A stretch of 64,000 nt of DNA from assembly GCA_905479495.1 (NCBI GenBank), contig CAJQMR010000022.1, positions 1 to 64,000 on the forward strand, written 5' to 3'. The number at the start of each line of letters is the position of its first letter. The first letter of the stretch is position 1. This DNA comes from an uncultured Anaerolineae bacterium (lineage in GTDB: Bacteria > Chloroflexota > Anaerolineae > Promineifilales > Promineifilaceae). This document shows, one piece after another, positions 1-8,568 of the stretch. Made by a program: the position numbers and the translations under genes. The notes below the pieces were generated by a model. That model ran no database searches. It had not been told where the DNA came from and saw only the letters and a program-made list of their open reading frames with translations.

Positions 1-91
1 GTACCATCGGGTGGAGAAGGATAGTAAAAATTTTGGGCGCATTTTTGTCCATTTTCGGCACTAAAGCATTGATGTATGTTGCGGGAGCGGA

Positions 92-886
92 TTGTCTATG
101 ACAAGCATTGTTATTACAGGAAGTACACGGGGAATTGGTTATGGTTTGGCAGAGTCTTTTTTGGCGCGGGGCTGCCAGGTGACGGTAAACGGCCGTTCTG
201 CAGCCAGCGTTGACCAGGCAATTCAGACCCTGAGCCAAGCCTACAAAATAGAAAATATCGCGGGGCAAGCCGGGGATGTGACCCAGCCGGGTGACCATCA
301 AGCGCTGTGGGAGACGGCCGTAGCGCGCTTTGGGCAGGTAGACATCTGGATCAACAACGCGGGTGTGGGGCATCCCATGCAAATGGTGTGGGAACTGCCA
401 CCAGAGAAAATCGCTCAGGTTGTGGATATCGATCTCAAGGGTGTGCTTTACGGGTCACAGGTCGCCATTCGCGGAATGCTACAGCAGGGATTTGGGCATC
501 TGTATAACATGGAGGGGTTTGGCAGCAACGGCCGTATCCGGTCTGGTCTTTCTGTGTATGGCAGTACAAAACGCGCCTTGCGCTTTTTAACCCGCTCACT
601 GGCAGAAGAGACAAAGCATACGGCCGTAAAAGTGAGCGCCCTCAGCCCTGGCATTGTCATTACAGAGTTTATCACCGACCAATACAAGGACGATCCACAA
701 GGATTTGAAGAGGCCAAACATATCTTTAACACCTTAGGTGACAAAGTAGAAACCGTGACCCCCTGGCTAGCGGATCAGGTGCTAAACAATGACAAATCTG
801 GCGCGCGGATTGAATGGTTGACCCCGTTCAAATTGATCACACGATTTGCCACAGCGCGGTTTACCAGGCGCGATCTGTTTTCCTAA
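92..886 (+). CDS. SDR family oxidoreductase, chlorophyll b reductase (NOL/NYC1)-like
   Basis: This is a classical short-chain dehydrogenase of 264 aa. It has the N-terminal nucleotide-binding glycine motif (GSTRGIGYG), the NNAG motif near residue 90, and the catalytic YxxxK (YGSTK) near residue 165. Instead of the usual catalytic serine context it carries NMEGFGSNG, followed by SPGIVITEF. That combination resembles plant chlorophyll b reductases (NMDGAGS and SPGMVLT) more than generic SDRs. The substrate is unknown, and a role on a tetrapyrrole or unrelated ketone is only inference. The start is a TTG at 92 with GGGAG five bases upstream; an ATG at 98 is the alternative. The gene carries four ACGGCCGT copies, so it looks native to this genome. 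Confidence 0.85.
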   Translation: MSMTSIVITGSTRGIGYGLAESFLARGCQVTVNGRSAASVDQAIQTLSQAYKIENIAGQAGDVTQPGDHQALWETAVARFGQVDIWINNAGVGHPMQMVWELPPEKIAQVVDIDLKGVLYGSQVAIRGMLQQGFGHLYNMEGFGSNGRIRSGLSVYGSTKRALRFLTRSLAEETKHTAVKVSALSPGIVITEFITDQYKDDPQGFEEAKHIFNTLGDKVETVTPWLADQVLNNDKSGARIEWLTPFKLITRFATARFTRRDLFS

Positions 887-1000
887 AAAATCGATTGCGC
901 ATAATCTATCCGATAAAAGTCGGCGACACCTTTTCTGGTTCCCATTATGCTCCAAACGATTCAACAACTATCAACCACAAGTAAAGACAGGAGAATAAGC

Positions 1001-1228
1001 ATGATGGCAATCAGCAAAGACACGCGTGTTTCTAAGATTTTAGAGGAGTATGGCGATATTGCGGATGTGATGGAGATTTTTGGGGTGCAGCGGGTGGCAG
1101 GCTATTCGGTGCGCCGCCTGTTGACCAAGGCACTTACGGTCGAATGGGCCGCCCGTGTTCATCGTGTACCCTTAGATGAATTTCTGGTTACGCTTAACAA
1201 GGCAGTGGCAACAAAGGGTACTGGTTAG
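1001..1228 (+). CDS. small DUF1858-like protein
   Basis: This 75-aa protein has the pattern of DUF1858 domains: a short strand (TRVSKILEEY), then helices around DVMEIFGV. The cysteines found in redox versions of this domain are absent. The start is the ATG at 1001, seven bases after AGGAG; an in-frame ATG further upstream lacks a ribosome site. Function is unknown. Such domains are often attached to di-iron or hybrid-cluster enzymes, but no partner is nearby. Confidence 0.6.
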   Translation: MMAISKDTRVSKILEEYGDIADVMEIFGVQRVAGYSVRRLLTKALTVEWAARVHRVPLDEFLVTLNKAVATKGTG

Positions 1229-1291
1229 GCAGGAAACGGCCGTATGCCGCCAACATTTTTGTGTGGATACGGCCGTTCATTCATCATCAGA

Positions 1292-1501
1292 TCAACCTTC
1301 AAACTTGAAAGAAACTTTTACCTTGGCTCGATAACTAACAACTTTACCGGCTTCCAGCTGCATGTCGAGTTGAACAACCTCTGCAATACGTAAATCGCGT
1401 AACGATTGGGAGGCTCTCTCAACTGCGGCAGATGCGGCTTTTTCCCACGATTCTGTGCTGGTGCCCACGAGTTCCACAACCTTATACACACTTTCTGACA
1501 T
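1292..1501 (-). CDS. dodecin
   Basis: This 69-aa protein matches the dodecin family in length and pattern: an N-terminal YKVVELVGTS strand, a single helix (SWEKAASAAVERA), and two C-terminal strands ending VKVSFKFEG. Dodecins form hollow dodecamers that bind flavin or CoA and act as flavin buffers in the cytoplasm. The start at 1501 is preceded by AAGGAG; a longer reading frame upstream has no ribosome site and unlike composition. A twin-hairpin repeat lies just upstream of the start (1563-1677). Confidence 0.85.
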   Translation of the reverse strand: MSESVYKVVELVGTSTESWEKAASAAVERASQSLRDLRIAEVVQLDMQLEAGKVVSYRAKVKVSFKFEG

Positions 1502-1562
1502 GATATTTCTCCTTCTGTCGGAGTGAAAATAACCGCTCTCCAGTTTTTTCAGCTCCACAAAG

Positions 1563-1677
1563 TTAAGCAAACCACAGAAAGTGCTTTAAAAACCTGAAGG
1601 CGATTTCTCTGTGGTTTGCTCAAGTAAAAGCGGGAGAAATGACTCTACTTTTTTAAAGGGCTTTCCCGCTTTTACAA
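1563..1677 (+). repeat. twin-hairpin intergenic element, copy 1
   Basis: Two consecutive hairpins are joined by TCAAGTA. Hairpin 1 has arms GCAAACCACAG (1567-1577) and CTGTGGTTTGC (1609-1619). Hairpin 2 has arms GTAAAAGCGGGA (624-635 within the 1 kb block, i.e. 1624-1635) and TCCCGCTTTTAC (1664-1675). Two more copies lie at 28976-29086 (+) and 42192-42303 (-). The second half of each copy reads like the reverse complement of the first half. Here the element lies antisense to, and upstream of, dodecin. Confidence 0.85.
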
Positions 1678-1780
1678 AAGGCTGAATTCTTCTTGTATAG
1701 TACCATACTGTAAAATCAGGTGGTTTGGCAATAACGGCCGTATGCCCGACGTCGTACTCAGTTGTAACAAAGCGTGGTAG

Positions 1781-2371
1781 TTAGGCAGGGAAACGGCCGT
1801 TTACGCTGCCCTTTCGAGAGGCAAAATAAGCCAGCAGGGCATTGATGATAAATATGTAGGAGATGAAGGCATAATTTTCAAACGTAAATGTCTGTATGGC
1901 CAACACACCAATGCCGAAGCCAACTGCGCTGATGGCGTAAGCCAGCCAGCTCTCGGTCTCGGGATATTTGTAAGCCTTAATCACTGTCGGCAAGCTGGCC
2001 AGAATATCGGCGACAAGTGAAAAGAGTATCGCTAGATTGGGCTCCTTCGTGATCGCCCAAAGGATAATGCCGACGGTCGCCGCAGCCATCAGGGTGTAAT
2101 CCTTTGGCTCCGTTTTCCAGTACGCTTTCTTATTAATGAACGAGACCAGGACGATGAGCAGCGGGTTAAAGCCTGCTACAAACGTGGCCCATGACAAGTT
2201 CTCCACTCCCTGGATACGTTGGGCAACAAAAATAATCATGGGGAATAAGCCCCAAAGCAGCCAGGTGACCCGGTTTGGCTGTACTTTGCCAACGGCCGTT
2301 TCAACCAAATAATAAAATCCACCAAGCGAACCGAGGGCCGCGCCGATAATCGCAAAATAGTCAGGAATCAT
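1781..2371 (-). CDS. multi-pass membrane protein, unknown function
   Basis: This hydrophobic protein of about 196 aa has six or seven predicted membrane segments (for example FAIIGAALGSLGGFYYLV, TLMAAATVGIILWAI and AFISYIFIINALLAYFA). The loops PNRVTWLLWG and PTVIKAYKYPETES recall PQ-loop/SWEET-like or PnuC-like transporters, but the match is too weak to name. The frame is open up to 2518; the extra N-terminus overlaps higB on the other strand and looks non-coding, so the ATG at 2371 is preferred. Confidence 0.6.
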   Translation of the reverse strand: MIPDYFAIIGAALGSLGGFYYLVETAVGKVQPNRVTWLLWGLFPMIIFVAQRIQGVENLSWATFVAGFNPLLIVLVSFINKKAYWKTEPKDYTLMAAATVGIILWAITKEPNLAILFSLVADILASLPTVIKAYKYPETESWLAYAISAVGFGIGVLAIQTFTFENYAFISYIFIINALLAYFASRKGSVNGRFPA

Positions 2372-2505
2372 GGGCGGAATGATAGAAAATGTGATGCCAA
2401 AGCGCAAAAACCAACATCTCGCTGTGCCCCAAAACGCAGCTGAATTAGATGAGAAAACCAAAATTATCACTGGTAATAGCATGACATCCATCTTATGATG
2501 TTGAC

Positions 2506-2798
2506 ATGATTCGGTCATTCAAAAGCCAGGGTTCAGAAGATATTTTTAACGGCATTAACTCTAAGTTGGCCCGGCAGACCTGTCCGAAATCTATTTGGCG
2601 CATAGCTCCCGAAAGCTTGCTCAGCTAGACTCTGTCGAGTCCTTGGCTGAGTTAAGATTGCCACCTGGAAATCAATTAGAGACACTTAGCGGTGATCGCG
2701 TCGGGCAGCACAGCATTCGCATCAATAACCGGTACCGTATTTGCTTTGTTTGGCGTAACAATGAGCCAGATGAAGTTGAGATCGTAGACTACCATTAG
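2506..2798 (+). pseudogene. higB: HigB/RelE-family toxin with frameshift
   Basis: Two adjacent frames together spell a HigB-type mRNA interferase. The first, from ATG 2506, reads IRSFKSQGSEDIF and then ARQTCPKSIWRIAP. Near 2608-2613 the homology moves to another frame, with RKLAQLDSVESLAELRLPPG and then HSIRINNRYRICFVW and VEIVDYH up to 2798. Read straight, the first frame stops soon after IWRIAP. One missing base near 2610 explains this, so the toxin is probably dead, or this is a sequence error. The antitoxin gene follows 25 bases later. Confidence 0.75.
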
Positions 2799-2823
2799 GC
2801 TGTGTGCCTAAAGCGAGAAAACG

Positions 2824-3135
2824 ATGGTTAGAATACCCACAAATCGAGTCCCGACCCATCCTGGAGAGATGCTGCTTGAAGAGTTTCTAAATCCGATGGG
2901 AATTAGCCAGCGAGAATTGGCTGATGGCATTCATGTGCCGTATCAAAGAATCAACGAAATTGTGAATGGGCGGCGGGGAATCACGCCCAGCACGGCTTTA
3001 CGTTTAGCGAAATTTTTGGGCACGTCGGCGGGCTTTTGGATGAATTTACAGCTGCGCTGGGACCTTTACCATGCGCAAAAATCTGAGGCAAGTTCACTAG
3101 AAACAATACGGCCGTTTCCATCCGTATCTAGATAA
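2824..3135 (+). CDS. higA: HigA-type antitoxin, XRE-family HTH
   Basis: This 103-aa protein begins with the HigA signature THPGEMLLEEFLNPMGISQ, followed by a helix-turn-helix (QRELADGIHVPYQRINEIVNG) and the typical GTSAGFWMNLQLRWDL. Such antitoxins neutralise HigB and repress their own operon. The toxin upstream is frameshifted, so this may be an orphan. The C-terminus after the HTH runs through an ACGGCCGT copy into the repeat region. Confidence 0.9.
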   Translation: MVRIPTNRVPTHPGEMLLEEFLNPMGISQRELADGIHVPYQRINEIVNGRRGITPSTALRLAKFLGTSAGFWMNLQLRWDLYHAQKSEASSLETIRPFPSVSR

Positions 3136-3160
3136 CACAAGCGAAACTGTGGCTAGCGTC

Positions 3161-3480
3161 CCACCATGCCACCCACCGCCCCACCCGGTACAATTGGCTT
3201 TTGAAAATAGCGGCGTGGCAGCACGCGATGTGTAGCAGAACGCGATTCTTCGTTTGCGGAAGACCGTGCCGAAGCAGGGGAAACGGCCATATCCCAACAT
3301 TTCTTTACTGGTTGCCCTCAACAATCCTGTAACTAACACCCCACTGTGCCACTTGCCCCATCATCCAGTACAATTGACCACATTGAGAAAGGCGGTGTGG
3401 CAGCACATACTTGCACCGATGCCATGCCGCAGCCGAGTAGGTTTTTTCGCTTTTTGAAGACCGTACCGGAGCAAAGGAGA
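3161..3480. repeat. degenerate tandem repeat of about 180 bp, two copies
   Basis: Copy A (about 3161-3283) and copy B (about 3340-3480) share the same order of blocks: a TGCCAC arm, GGTACAATTG or AGTACAATTG, a GTGGCAGCAC arm, then GAAGACCGTGCCGAAGCA or GAAGACCGTACCGGAGCA. TGCCAC at 3167 and 3347 are 180 bases apart, and each is matched by GTGGCA at 3215 and 3397. The 3136-3771 region holds no convincing gene. TACAATT in each copy could be a -10 box. Confidence 0.65.
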
Positions 3481-3771
3481 TTGCCCAGAAGCTTGAGATT
3501 AAACCGTTTGGTCTGATATTTATTCTTGAAAGAAGACCAGAATGAAAAAGCCCCCTGACCAAATGTTTGAGAGCCAGGAAAATTAGATGAACGGCCGTAT
3601 CCCCACAGAAATGTTGAGATACGGCCGTTTTCGTGCTTGAAAATCATGCTTAATACGCCTTCCAATCAACAACAAATCAAGTGGAAATTTCTTTAAGTTT
3701 TTGTATAATTTTCGTGTGCTTGTGTCATTTCCCAAATTTGTCATTTTCAATTTTTAGGGAGCTATTATCAA

Positions 3772-5775
3772 ATGAAAAATCGTATATTTGCATTAAGCTT
3801 TGCCTTTTTTTTCTCAGGAACTTTGATTTGGATCTTGCTCGTCGAAGCATTTCCATTAGCAGTCTCCATATCAGCAGAACCATTATCTCCCCCAACTCTC
3901 AAAGCCGTAACTCCATCAGAGAATTATTTCTCCGCAACATTAGAGACTGACGTAGGCGCCACTTTCGACCAGCCTATAAACCCAGCAACAGCAAACTCAG
4001 CAAATTTTGTTGTCCATGCAAGGCAAACCGGTTTAATAACAGGATCATATAATGTGGATGGTGAAAATTTCAATTTCACTCCTTCTTTTCCCTTCAAACC
4101 AGGTGAACTTATCCAGGCTTCTATAACCTCTGATACACAAAATTTAGCTGGGGAAAACATCACCTCGTCAATAGTCTGGCAGTTTTGGACAGAAAGCCTC
4201 GGTGGAAGTGGAACATACACAAAAAGTGAGCAAATCTTTGACGTTGATTGGATTAGATCGGTATCGTTAGGTGACTTAAATAAGGACGGACATCTGGATA
4301 TCTTTTTTAGTGTTGCCGATGGAGATTCCTTTTTTGATCCAAATGAAGTTTGGCTGAATAATGGATCTGGTCAATTTACGGACACGGGCCAGCAATTAGG
4401 AAACGAGCAAACTTATTCAATCCTTGGAGATTTAGATCACGATGGAGATTTGGATGCTTACGTGGGTGTTCATCCAAACGGAGACCAGATTTGGATCAAT
4501 GATGGGAACGGTGTGTTTTCCGACAGCGGGCAAAGTTTGGGAACATGGGGAACACAACAGTTAGATTTGGGCGATCTTGATGGTAACGGTTCTCTTGATG
4601 CCTTTGTTGTCTATTGGGGTGTCAATCCAAGCAAAGTTTGGCTAAATGATGGCTCAGGCACTTTTTCTGATACGAATCAACTAATTGGAACCTCGTTTTC
4701 ATCTGTTAAGTTAGGCGATCTCGATGGTGATAATGACTTAGACGCTTTCTTGGGTGAAACCGGGGGGCATGTATGGTTCAACAATGGAGATGGTATATTT
4801 ATCGATAGTGGGCAAATTCTTGGAAGCAAGTATGTTCAGAACATTGCCCTTGGCGATCTTGACTCAGACGGTGACTTAGATGCTTTTCTGTGTAACAATA
4901 TTGATTTGGGCAATCAAGTTTGGCTAAATGATGGAACAGGACACTTTACAGACACAGGACAACTTTTAGGAAATTCTGTAACTTTTGCCGTCGATTTAGG
5001 TGATCTGGACCATGATGGTGATTTAGACGCCATTGTAGTAAACAATAATTTTGAGGTCACAGACCCTGATCAGATTTGGTTAAATGATGGCTCGGGACAA
5101 TTCAGCACGGGTCAGAGCATAGGGATAGGGAATAACGAAAAATGGTCCGTCGATTTGGGCGACCTAGATGGAGATGGTGATCTTGATGCTGTGTTTGGTA
5201 CCGTATACGATCAAGCAGAAGTGTGGTTCAATCAAGATATCGTACCAAGCGGATTAATTGCGACAAATAACTCACCTACAAATCTTGGCATTGAAACGAC
5301 TTTCACAGCTACTGTTTCTGGTGGAACCAGTGTTCAATACGATTGGAACTTTGGAGATGGAACAATAGCGAATGGCCCAATAGTATCTCACATGTATCCG
5401 TCGGAAGGTTTCTATACGGCCGTAGTAACAGCTAGTAACTCAACAGGCATGATATCAGCAACGACCCCTGTGACGGTTACGCCGCCTATTCCCATCTTAG
5501 ATCTAAAAGCATTCAATAGCAGCCCGACAGTGCTTAATAAAATAACGTTTATAACTGCGACAATATCGGCAGGAAGCAATGTTACTTATACTTGGGACCT
5601 AGGTGACAGCACAACACTCTTTGGCTCTTCAGTATCACATGTATATGCAACAGAAGGAGTTTTCACGGCAACCGTCAGTGCCAATAATGGGGTCAACTCA
5701 GCACAAGTAACAACACTAATCACGATAACCAAACCGATAAAGAACCTATATCTACCATTGGTAACAGATCAATAA
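3772..5775 (+). CDS. secreted FG-GAP/VCBS repeat protein with PKD domains
   Basis: The 667-aa product starts with a signal peptide or anchor (residues 1-30). A Big_5-like Ig domain follows (about 45-145: FDQPINPATANSANF). Next come seven or so VCBS/FG-GAP repeats of about 50 aa (about 150-490), each with a calcium-binding loop such as LGDLDGDGDLDA and a WLNDGSGQF strand. Two PKD domains (about 495-650) contain YDWNFGDGT and YTWDLGDST. It is probably an extracellular adhesive or surface protein. The extreme C-terminus is LYLPLVTDQ, a YLPLV-type tail that I recall on many Chloroflexota exported proteins. The start follows GGGAG by ten bases. Only one ACGGCCGT is present in 2 kb. Confidence 0.85.
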   Translation: MKNRIFALSFAFFFSGTLIWILLVEAFPLAVSISAEPLSPPTLKAVTPSENYFSATLETDVGATFDQPINPATANSANFVVHARQTGLITGSYNVDGENFNFTPSFPFKPGELIQASITSDTQNLAGENITSSIVWQFWTESLGGSGTYTKSEQIFDVDWIRSVSLGDLNKDGHLDIFFSVADGDSFFDPNEVWLNNGSGQFTDTGQQLGNEQTYSILGDLDHDGDLDAYVGVHPNGDQIWINDGNGVFSDSGQSLGTWGTQQLDLGDLDGNGSLDAFVVYWGVNPSKVWLNDGSGTFSDTNQLIGTSFSSVKLGDLDGDNDLDAFLGETGGHVWFNNGDGIFIDSGQILGSKYVQNIALGDLDSDGDLDAFLCNNIDLGNQVWLNDGTGHFTDTGQLLGNSVTFAVDLGDLDHDGDLDAIVVNNNFEVTDPDQIWLNDGSGQFSTGQSIGIGNNEKWSVDLGDLDGDGDLDAVFGTVYDQAEVWFNQDIVPSGLIATNNSPTNLGIETTFTATVSGGTSVQYDWNFGDGTIANGPIVSHMYPSEGFYTAVVTASNSTGMISATTPVTVTPPIPILDLKAFNSSPTVLNKITFITATISAGSNVTYTWDLGDSTTLFGSSVSHVYATEGVFTATVSANNGVNSAQVTTLITITKPIKNLYLPLVTDQ

Positions 5776-5799
5776 TTCAACCTTAAGTCTCATCTCAAA

Positions 5800-5831
5800 A
5801 AAGCCCGTCAGAGGACATTCCGACGGGCTTT
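5800..5831. terminator. bidirectional Rho-independent terminator
   Basis: AAAGCCCGTC (5800-5809) pairs with GACGGGCTTT (5822-5831). The stem is flanked by an A-run on the left and T-rich sequence on the right. It lies between the convergent FG-GAP gene and htpG, so it can serve both strands. Confidence 0.8.
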
Positions 5832-5858
5832 CATCTGTGTTTATTACGTGAGCAACTA

Positions 5859-7760
5859 CTACGATTGATCTGCCTGGGCGGCGGCGAGGGTGAGAAGCTG
5901 CTGGATGCGCGGCAGGATATCGGCGGGGTTGGGGTGCAGCCCTTCCTGGATGAGGGCGCTGTCGTAGAGCTGCTCAATGCCCAGGTTGATGAGCGCATTG
6001 TCGGGATCATTTTCCACCAGGCGGGCCAGGTGGGCCACCAGGGGGTGGCTGCGGTTGACTTCCAGAATGCGCTTGGGGATTTCGTAATCCTGGTTGAGCA
6101 GCCGCTGAATGCGGTCCATCTCTTTGTTTTGGGCATCAGCGGGAGAAACCAGGCGCACCGGGCTGTTCTTGAGCACTTTAGAAGCGCGGACCTCCAGCAC
6201 TTTGTCCCCCAGCGTGGTCACACAGCGGCCCACAAAAGCGTTAAACTCCTTCTCCGGCAGTGCTGCTTCGGATTCTTCTTCCTCAGCGGCTTCGTCGGTG
6301 TCCGGCAGCTCAATATCGGCATCGTCGATGTTTTTGAACGGCGTCTCTTTATATTCCATTAAGCCAGGGGCAATCAACGCGTCCAGCGGATCGACCCAAT
6401 AAAGCACTTCCAAATCGCGCGCCTTGAAGGGGTCCAGGTGGGGGCTGTTGGCCACGGAGGAAACGGAGTCGCCAGTGACGTAGTAAATTTCGGTTTGGCT
6501 GTCCGGCTTGCGCTCCAGGTAGGCATCCAGCGAAGTGAGTTCGCCGTCTGACTTGGAGGTGTGGTAGCGGAAGAAGGGCAGCACGTCCTCTTTGGCGTTG
6601 GGGTCGATGGCGATGCCTTCTTTGAAGTAACGGCCGTATTCCCCCCAAAACTTGGCATATTTCTCCGGATCGTCATCAGACAGCTTTTTCAACTCGCGCA
6701 AAACGCGTCCCTTTATCATCTTGCCCAGCTGGCGCATAAGGCGGTTGTTCTGCACCGTCTCACGACTCACGTTCAGCGGCAAATCCTCAGAATCGACCAC
6801 ACCATCGACAAATTCCAGCCATTTCGGCAGCAAATCGGTGCAATATTCCTGGATGAGGACGTTGTGCGAGTAGAGCATCACGCCAGGGTCTTTACGCGTG
6901 GTGAGGATGCCCTTTTCTCGCTTGGCGGGGAGAAAGAGCAGCGCTCGCACGTTCACCGGGGCGTCGGAGCTAAAATGGACGGTGAGCAGCGGCTCTTCAA
7001 AATCCATCGTCATCTGGCGGTAGAAATTGGTGTAATCTTCAGCTTCGACTTCAGACGGCCGTTTGCGCCACAGTGGCGTTTGCTGATTGACCTGTTCTTC
7101 GCCCACGTAGATGGGATAGCGCACAAAATCAGAATGTTTTTTGATGATTTGCTTCAGCTTCCATTCGCTGGCCAGGTCATACGCATCTTTCTTGAGGGTG
7201 ATATGCATCTCCGTGCCGCGATCTTCTTTTTCGGCTGGCCCAACGTGAAATTCATCGCTACCATCAGAGACCCAAACAGCGGCTTTGGCCCGCTTTTTGT
7301 AGCTGCGAGAAACCACCCGCACCTCGTCGGCCACCATAAACACGGAATAAAAACCAACGCCAAATTGACCAATCACGTCGCTGGGATCAACCTCATCGTT
7401 TCCCGTCACCTGGTCCAAAAATTCGCGTGCGCCAGACTGGGCAATAGTGCCCAGGTTGGTCACCAGCTCATCTTTGGTCATGCCGATGCCGCTGTCTTTA
7501 ATGATGATTTTCTTCGGCTCGTCTTCATCCACTTCAGGGATGTCGATGTGGATCGCCAGCTCGGCATCAGGGTCCAGCACGTCCCGATTGGTGAGCATTT
7601 CAAAATGGAGCCGCGTCATGGCGTCAGACGCGTTGGAGATGAGCTCGCGCAGGAAAATGTCCTGCTCTTTGTAAAGAGAGTGGACGAGGATTTGCAGCAG
7701 CTGCTTGACCTCGGCCTTAAAGCGAAAATCGGCAGTTGGGGGTTTTTCGGCTGTTGTCAT
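5859..7760 (-). CDS. htpG: molecular chaperone HtpG (Hsp90)
   Basis: The 633-aa protein is a full-length bacterial Hsp90. The GHKL ATPase domain (1-230) carries LRELISNASDA, the DSGIGMT motif and IGQFGVGFYS. The middle domain contains YSHNVLIQEYC and the conserved DLPLNVSRE. The C-terminal domain mediates dimerisation. It folds and holds client proteins in the cytoplasm using ATP. Near residues 480-500 there is an acidic stretch (TDEAAEEEESEAA). The start follows GAGGAG by about ten bases. A palindromic simple-sequence element lies just upstream. Confidence 0.97.
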   Translation of the reverse strand: MTTAEKPPTADFRFKAEVKQLLQILVHSLYKEQDIFLRELISNASDAMTRLHFEMLTNRDVLDPDAELAIHIDIPEVDEDEPKKIIIKDSGIGMTKDELVTNLGTIAQSGAREFLDQVTGNDEVDPSDVIGQFGVGFYSVFMVADEVRVVSRSYKKRAKAAVWVSDGSDEFHVGPAEKEDRGTEMHITLKKDAYDLASEWKLKQIIKKHSDFVRYPIYVGEEQVNQQTPLWRKRPSEVEAEDYTNFYRQMTMDFEEPLLTVHFSSDAPVNVRALLFLPAKREKGILTTRKDPGVMLYSHNVLIQEYCTDLLPKWLEFVDGVVDSEDLPLNVSRETVQNNRLMRQLGKMIKGRVLRELKKLSDDDPEKYAKFWGEYGRYFKEGIAIDPNAKEDVLPFFRYHTSKSDGELTSLDAYLERKPDSQTEIYYVTGDSVSSVANSPHLDPFKARDLEVLYWVDPLDALIAPGLMEYKETPFKNIDDADIELPDTDEAAEEEESEAALPEKEFNAFVGRCVTTLGDKVLEVRASKVLKNSPVRLVSPADAQNKEMDRIQRLLNQDYEIPKRILEVNRSHPLVAHLARLVENDPDNALINLGIEQLYDSALIQEGLHPNPADILPRIQQLLTLAAAQADQS

Positions 7761-7790
7761 ATTGGCATTCTCCTCATTTTTGAAAATTGG

Positions 7791-7848
7791 ACGCAGATTT
7801 TCCTGATTTGCCTGATCCTGGTTATCCTAAAATCAGGCTGATCTGCGT
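7791..7848. repeat. palindromic simple-sequence element upstream of htpG
   Basis: ACGCAGAT (7791-7798) is mirrored by ATCTGCGT (7841-7848). Between them lie repeats of CCTGAT and ATCAGG, so the RNA or DNA strand can fold into a hairpin. It belongs to the same general class as the elements in the his operon, but with a different word. Confidence 0.7.
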
Positions 7849-8058
7849 TCGATTGCTTGTTATAGCAGTTCAGTAATTAAGTTGTGAATCTTCTTGGTGA
7901 TTGGGTTCCGATTGGCTAACTTGCCAGGAACGGCCGTTATCATACCCCGATTCTGTTAGACATGCATAAGATTGTTGGTTGACGGCCGTTTCAATTCCAG
8001 TAAGATGGGGCAGTTGTTAGCCACCAACCCCACTATTCACTATCTGAAGGAGCACAAG

Positions 8059-8445
8059 ATGAGCCGAGAACAAATTAAAGAAACCGTAAGCAGCTATTTT
8101 GCCGCCATCCGTAACATGGATGCGGAAGCATTTGTCGCCGTTTTTGCCCCCGACGCCACCAGCCAGGACCCAGTCGGCGCGCCGCCTGTAAGCGGCACCG
8201 ATGGCCTACGTAAATTCTTCGCCGGAATCGAATCAACCTTTTTCCAACTGAGCATGACGGAAACGGCCGTTTACATCAACCAAAACGAAGCGGCCGTTCA
8301 TTGGCAGGCAGACGGCACTGGCCAAAACGGCAAAACCACCCACTTCACCGGCATCGACATCTTCACCTTTAATGATGAGGGGAAAATCAGCAGCCTGCGC
8401 GCCTATTGGGATCCACGGGCGATGATGGCCCAGTTGAAAGGGTGA
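8059..8445 (+). CDS. SnoaL-like / NTF2-fold protein
   Basis: This is a 128-aa single-domain protein with the SnoaL/ketosteroid-isomerase-like fold pattern. It has an N-terminal helix (IKETVSSYFAAIRN), then DAEAFVAVFAPDATSQDP, and later FTGIDIFTFNDEGKISSLRAYWD. Members are small-molecule isomerases, cyclases or binding proteins, and the substrate cannot be told here. The start at 8059 follows AAGGAG; the open frame upstream has two ACGGCCGT copies and no ribosome site. It stands alone between htpG and a convergent peptidase gene. Confidence 0.8.
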   Translation: MSREQIKETVSSYFAAIRNMDAEAFVAVFAPDATSQDPVGAPPVSGTDGLRKFFAGIESTFFQLSMTETAVYINQNEAAVHWQADGTGQNGKTTHFTGIDIFTFNDEGKISSLRAYWDPRAMMAQLKG

Positions 8446-8494
8446 TCGGTAATCAGTGGTCAGTATTCAGTAAAAAGTGAAAAGTGATAAGTAG

Positions 8495-8553
8495 GGGCGA
8501 GGTGGGTAGCAGCCTTGCCATACAAATCGGTCAGCTCTCCACCCGCCTCGCCC
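8495..8553. terminator. hairpin terminator between convergent genes
   Basis: GGGCGAGGTGGGT (8495-8507) pairs with ACCCGCCTCGCCC (8541-8553) with one G-T pair. It lies between the SnoaL-like gene and the MA-type peptidase, which end toward each other. There is no long T-run, so it may also be a simple palindromic element. The preceding 8447-8493 is a run of AGTGAAAAGTGATAAG-like simple sequence. Confidence 0.5.
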
Positions 8554-8568
8554 ACTATCGTAGATTAG

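Noticed and set aside
3254-3665. Short open frames on both strands within the tandem repeat region.
   Set aside because: Their similarity to each other follows from the DNA repeat; no ribosome sites, no family and in-frame breaks between copies.
6561-7841. A 426-codon open frame on the plus strand across htpG.
   Set aside because: It is the antisense shadow of htpG, which is unmistakable on the minus strand; the translation has no recognisable family.
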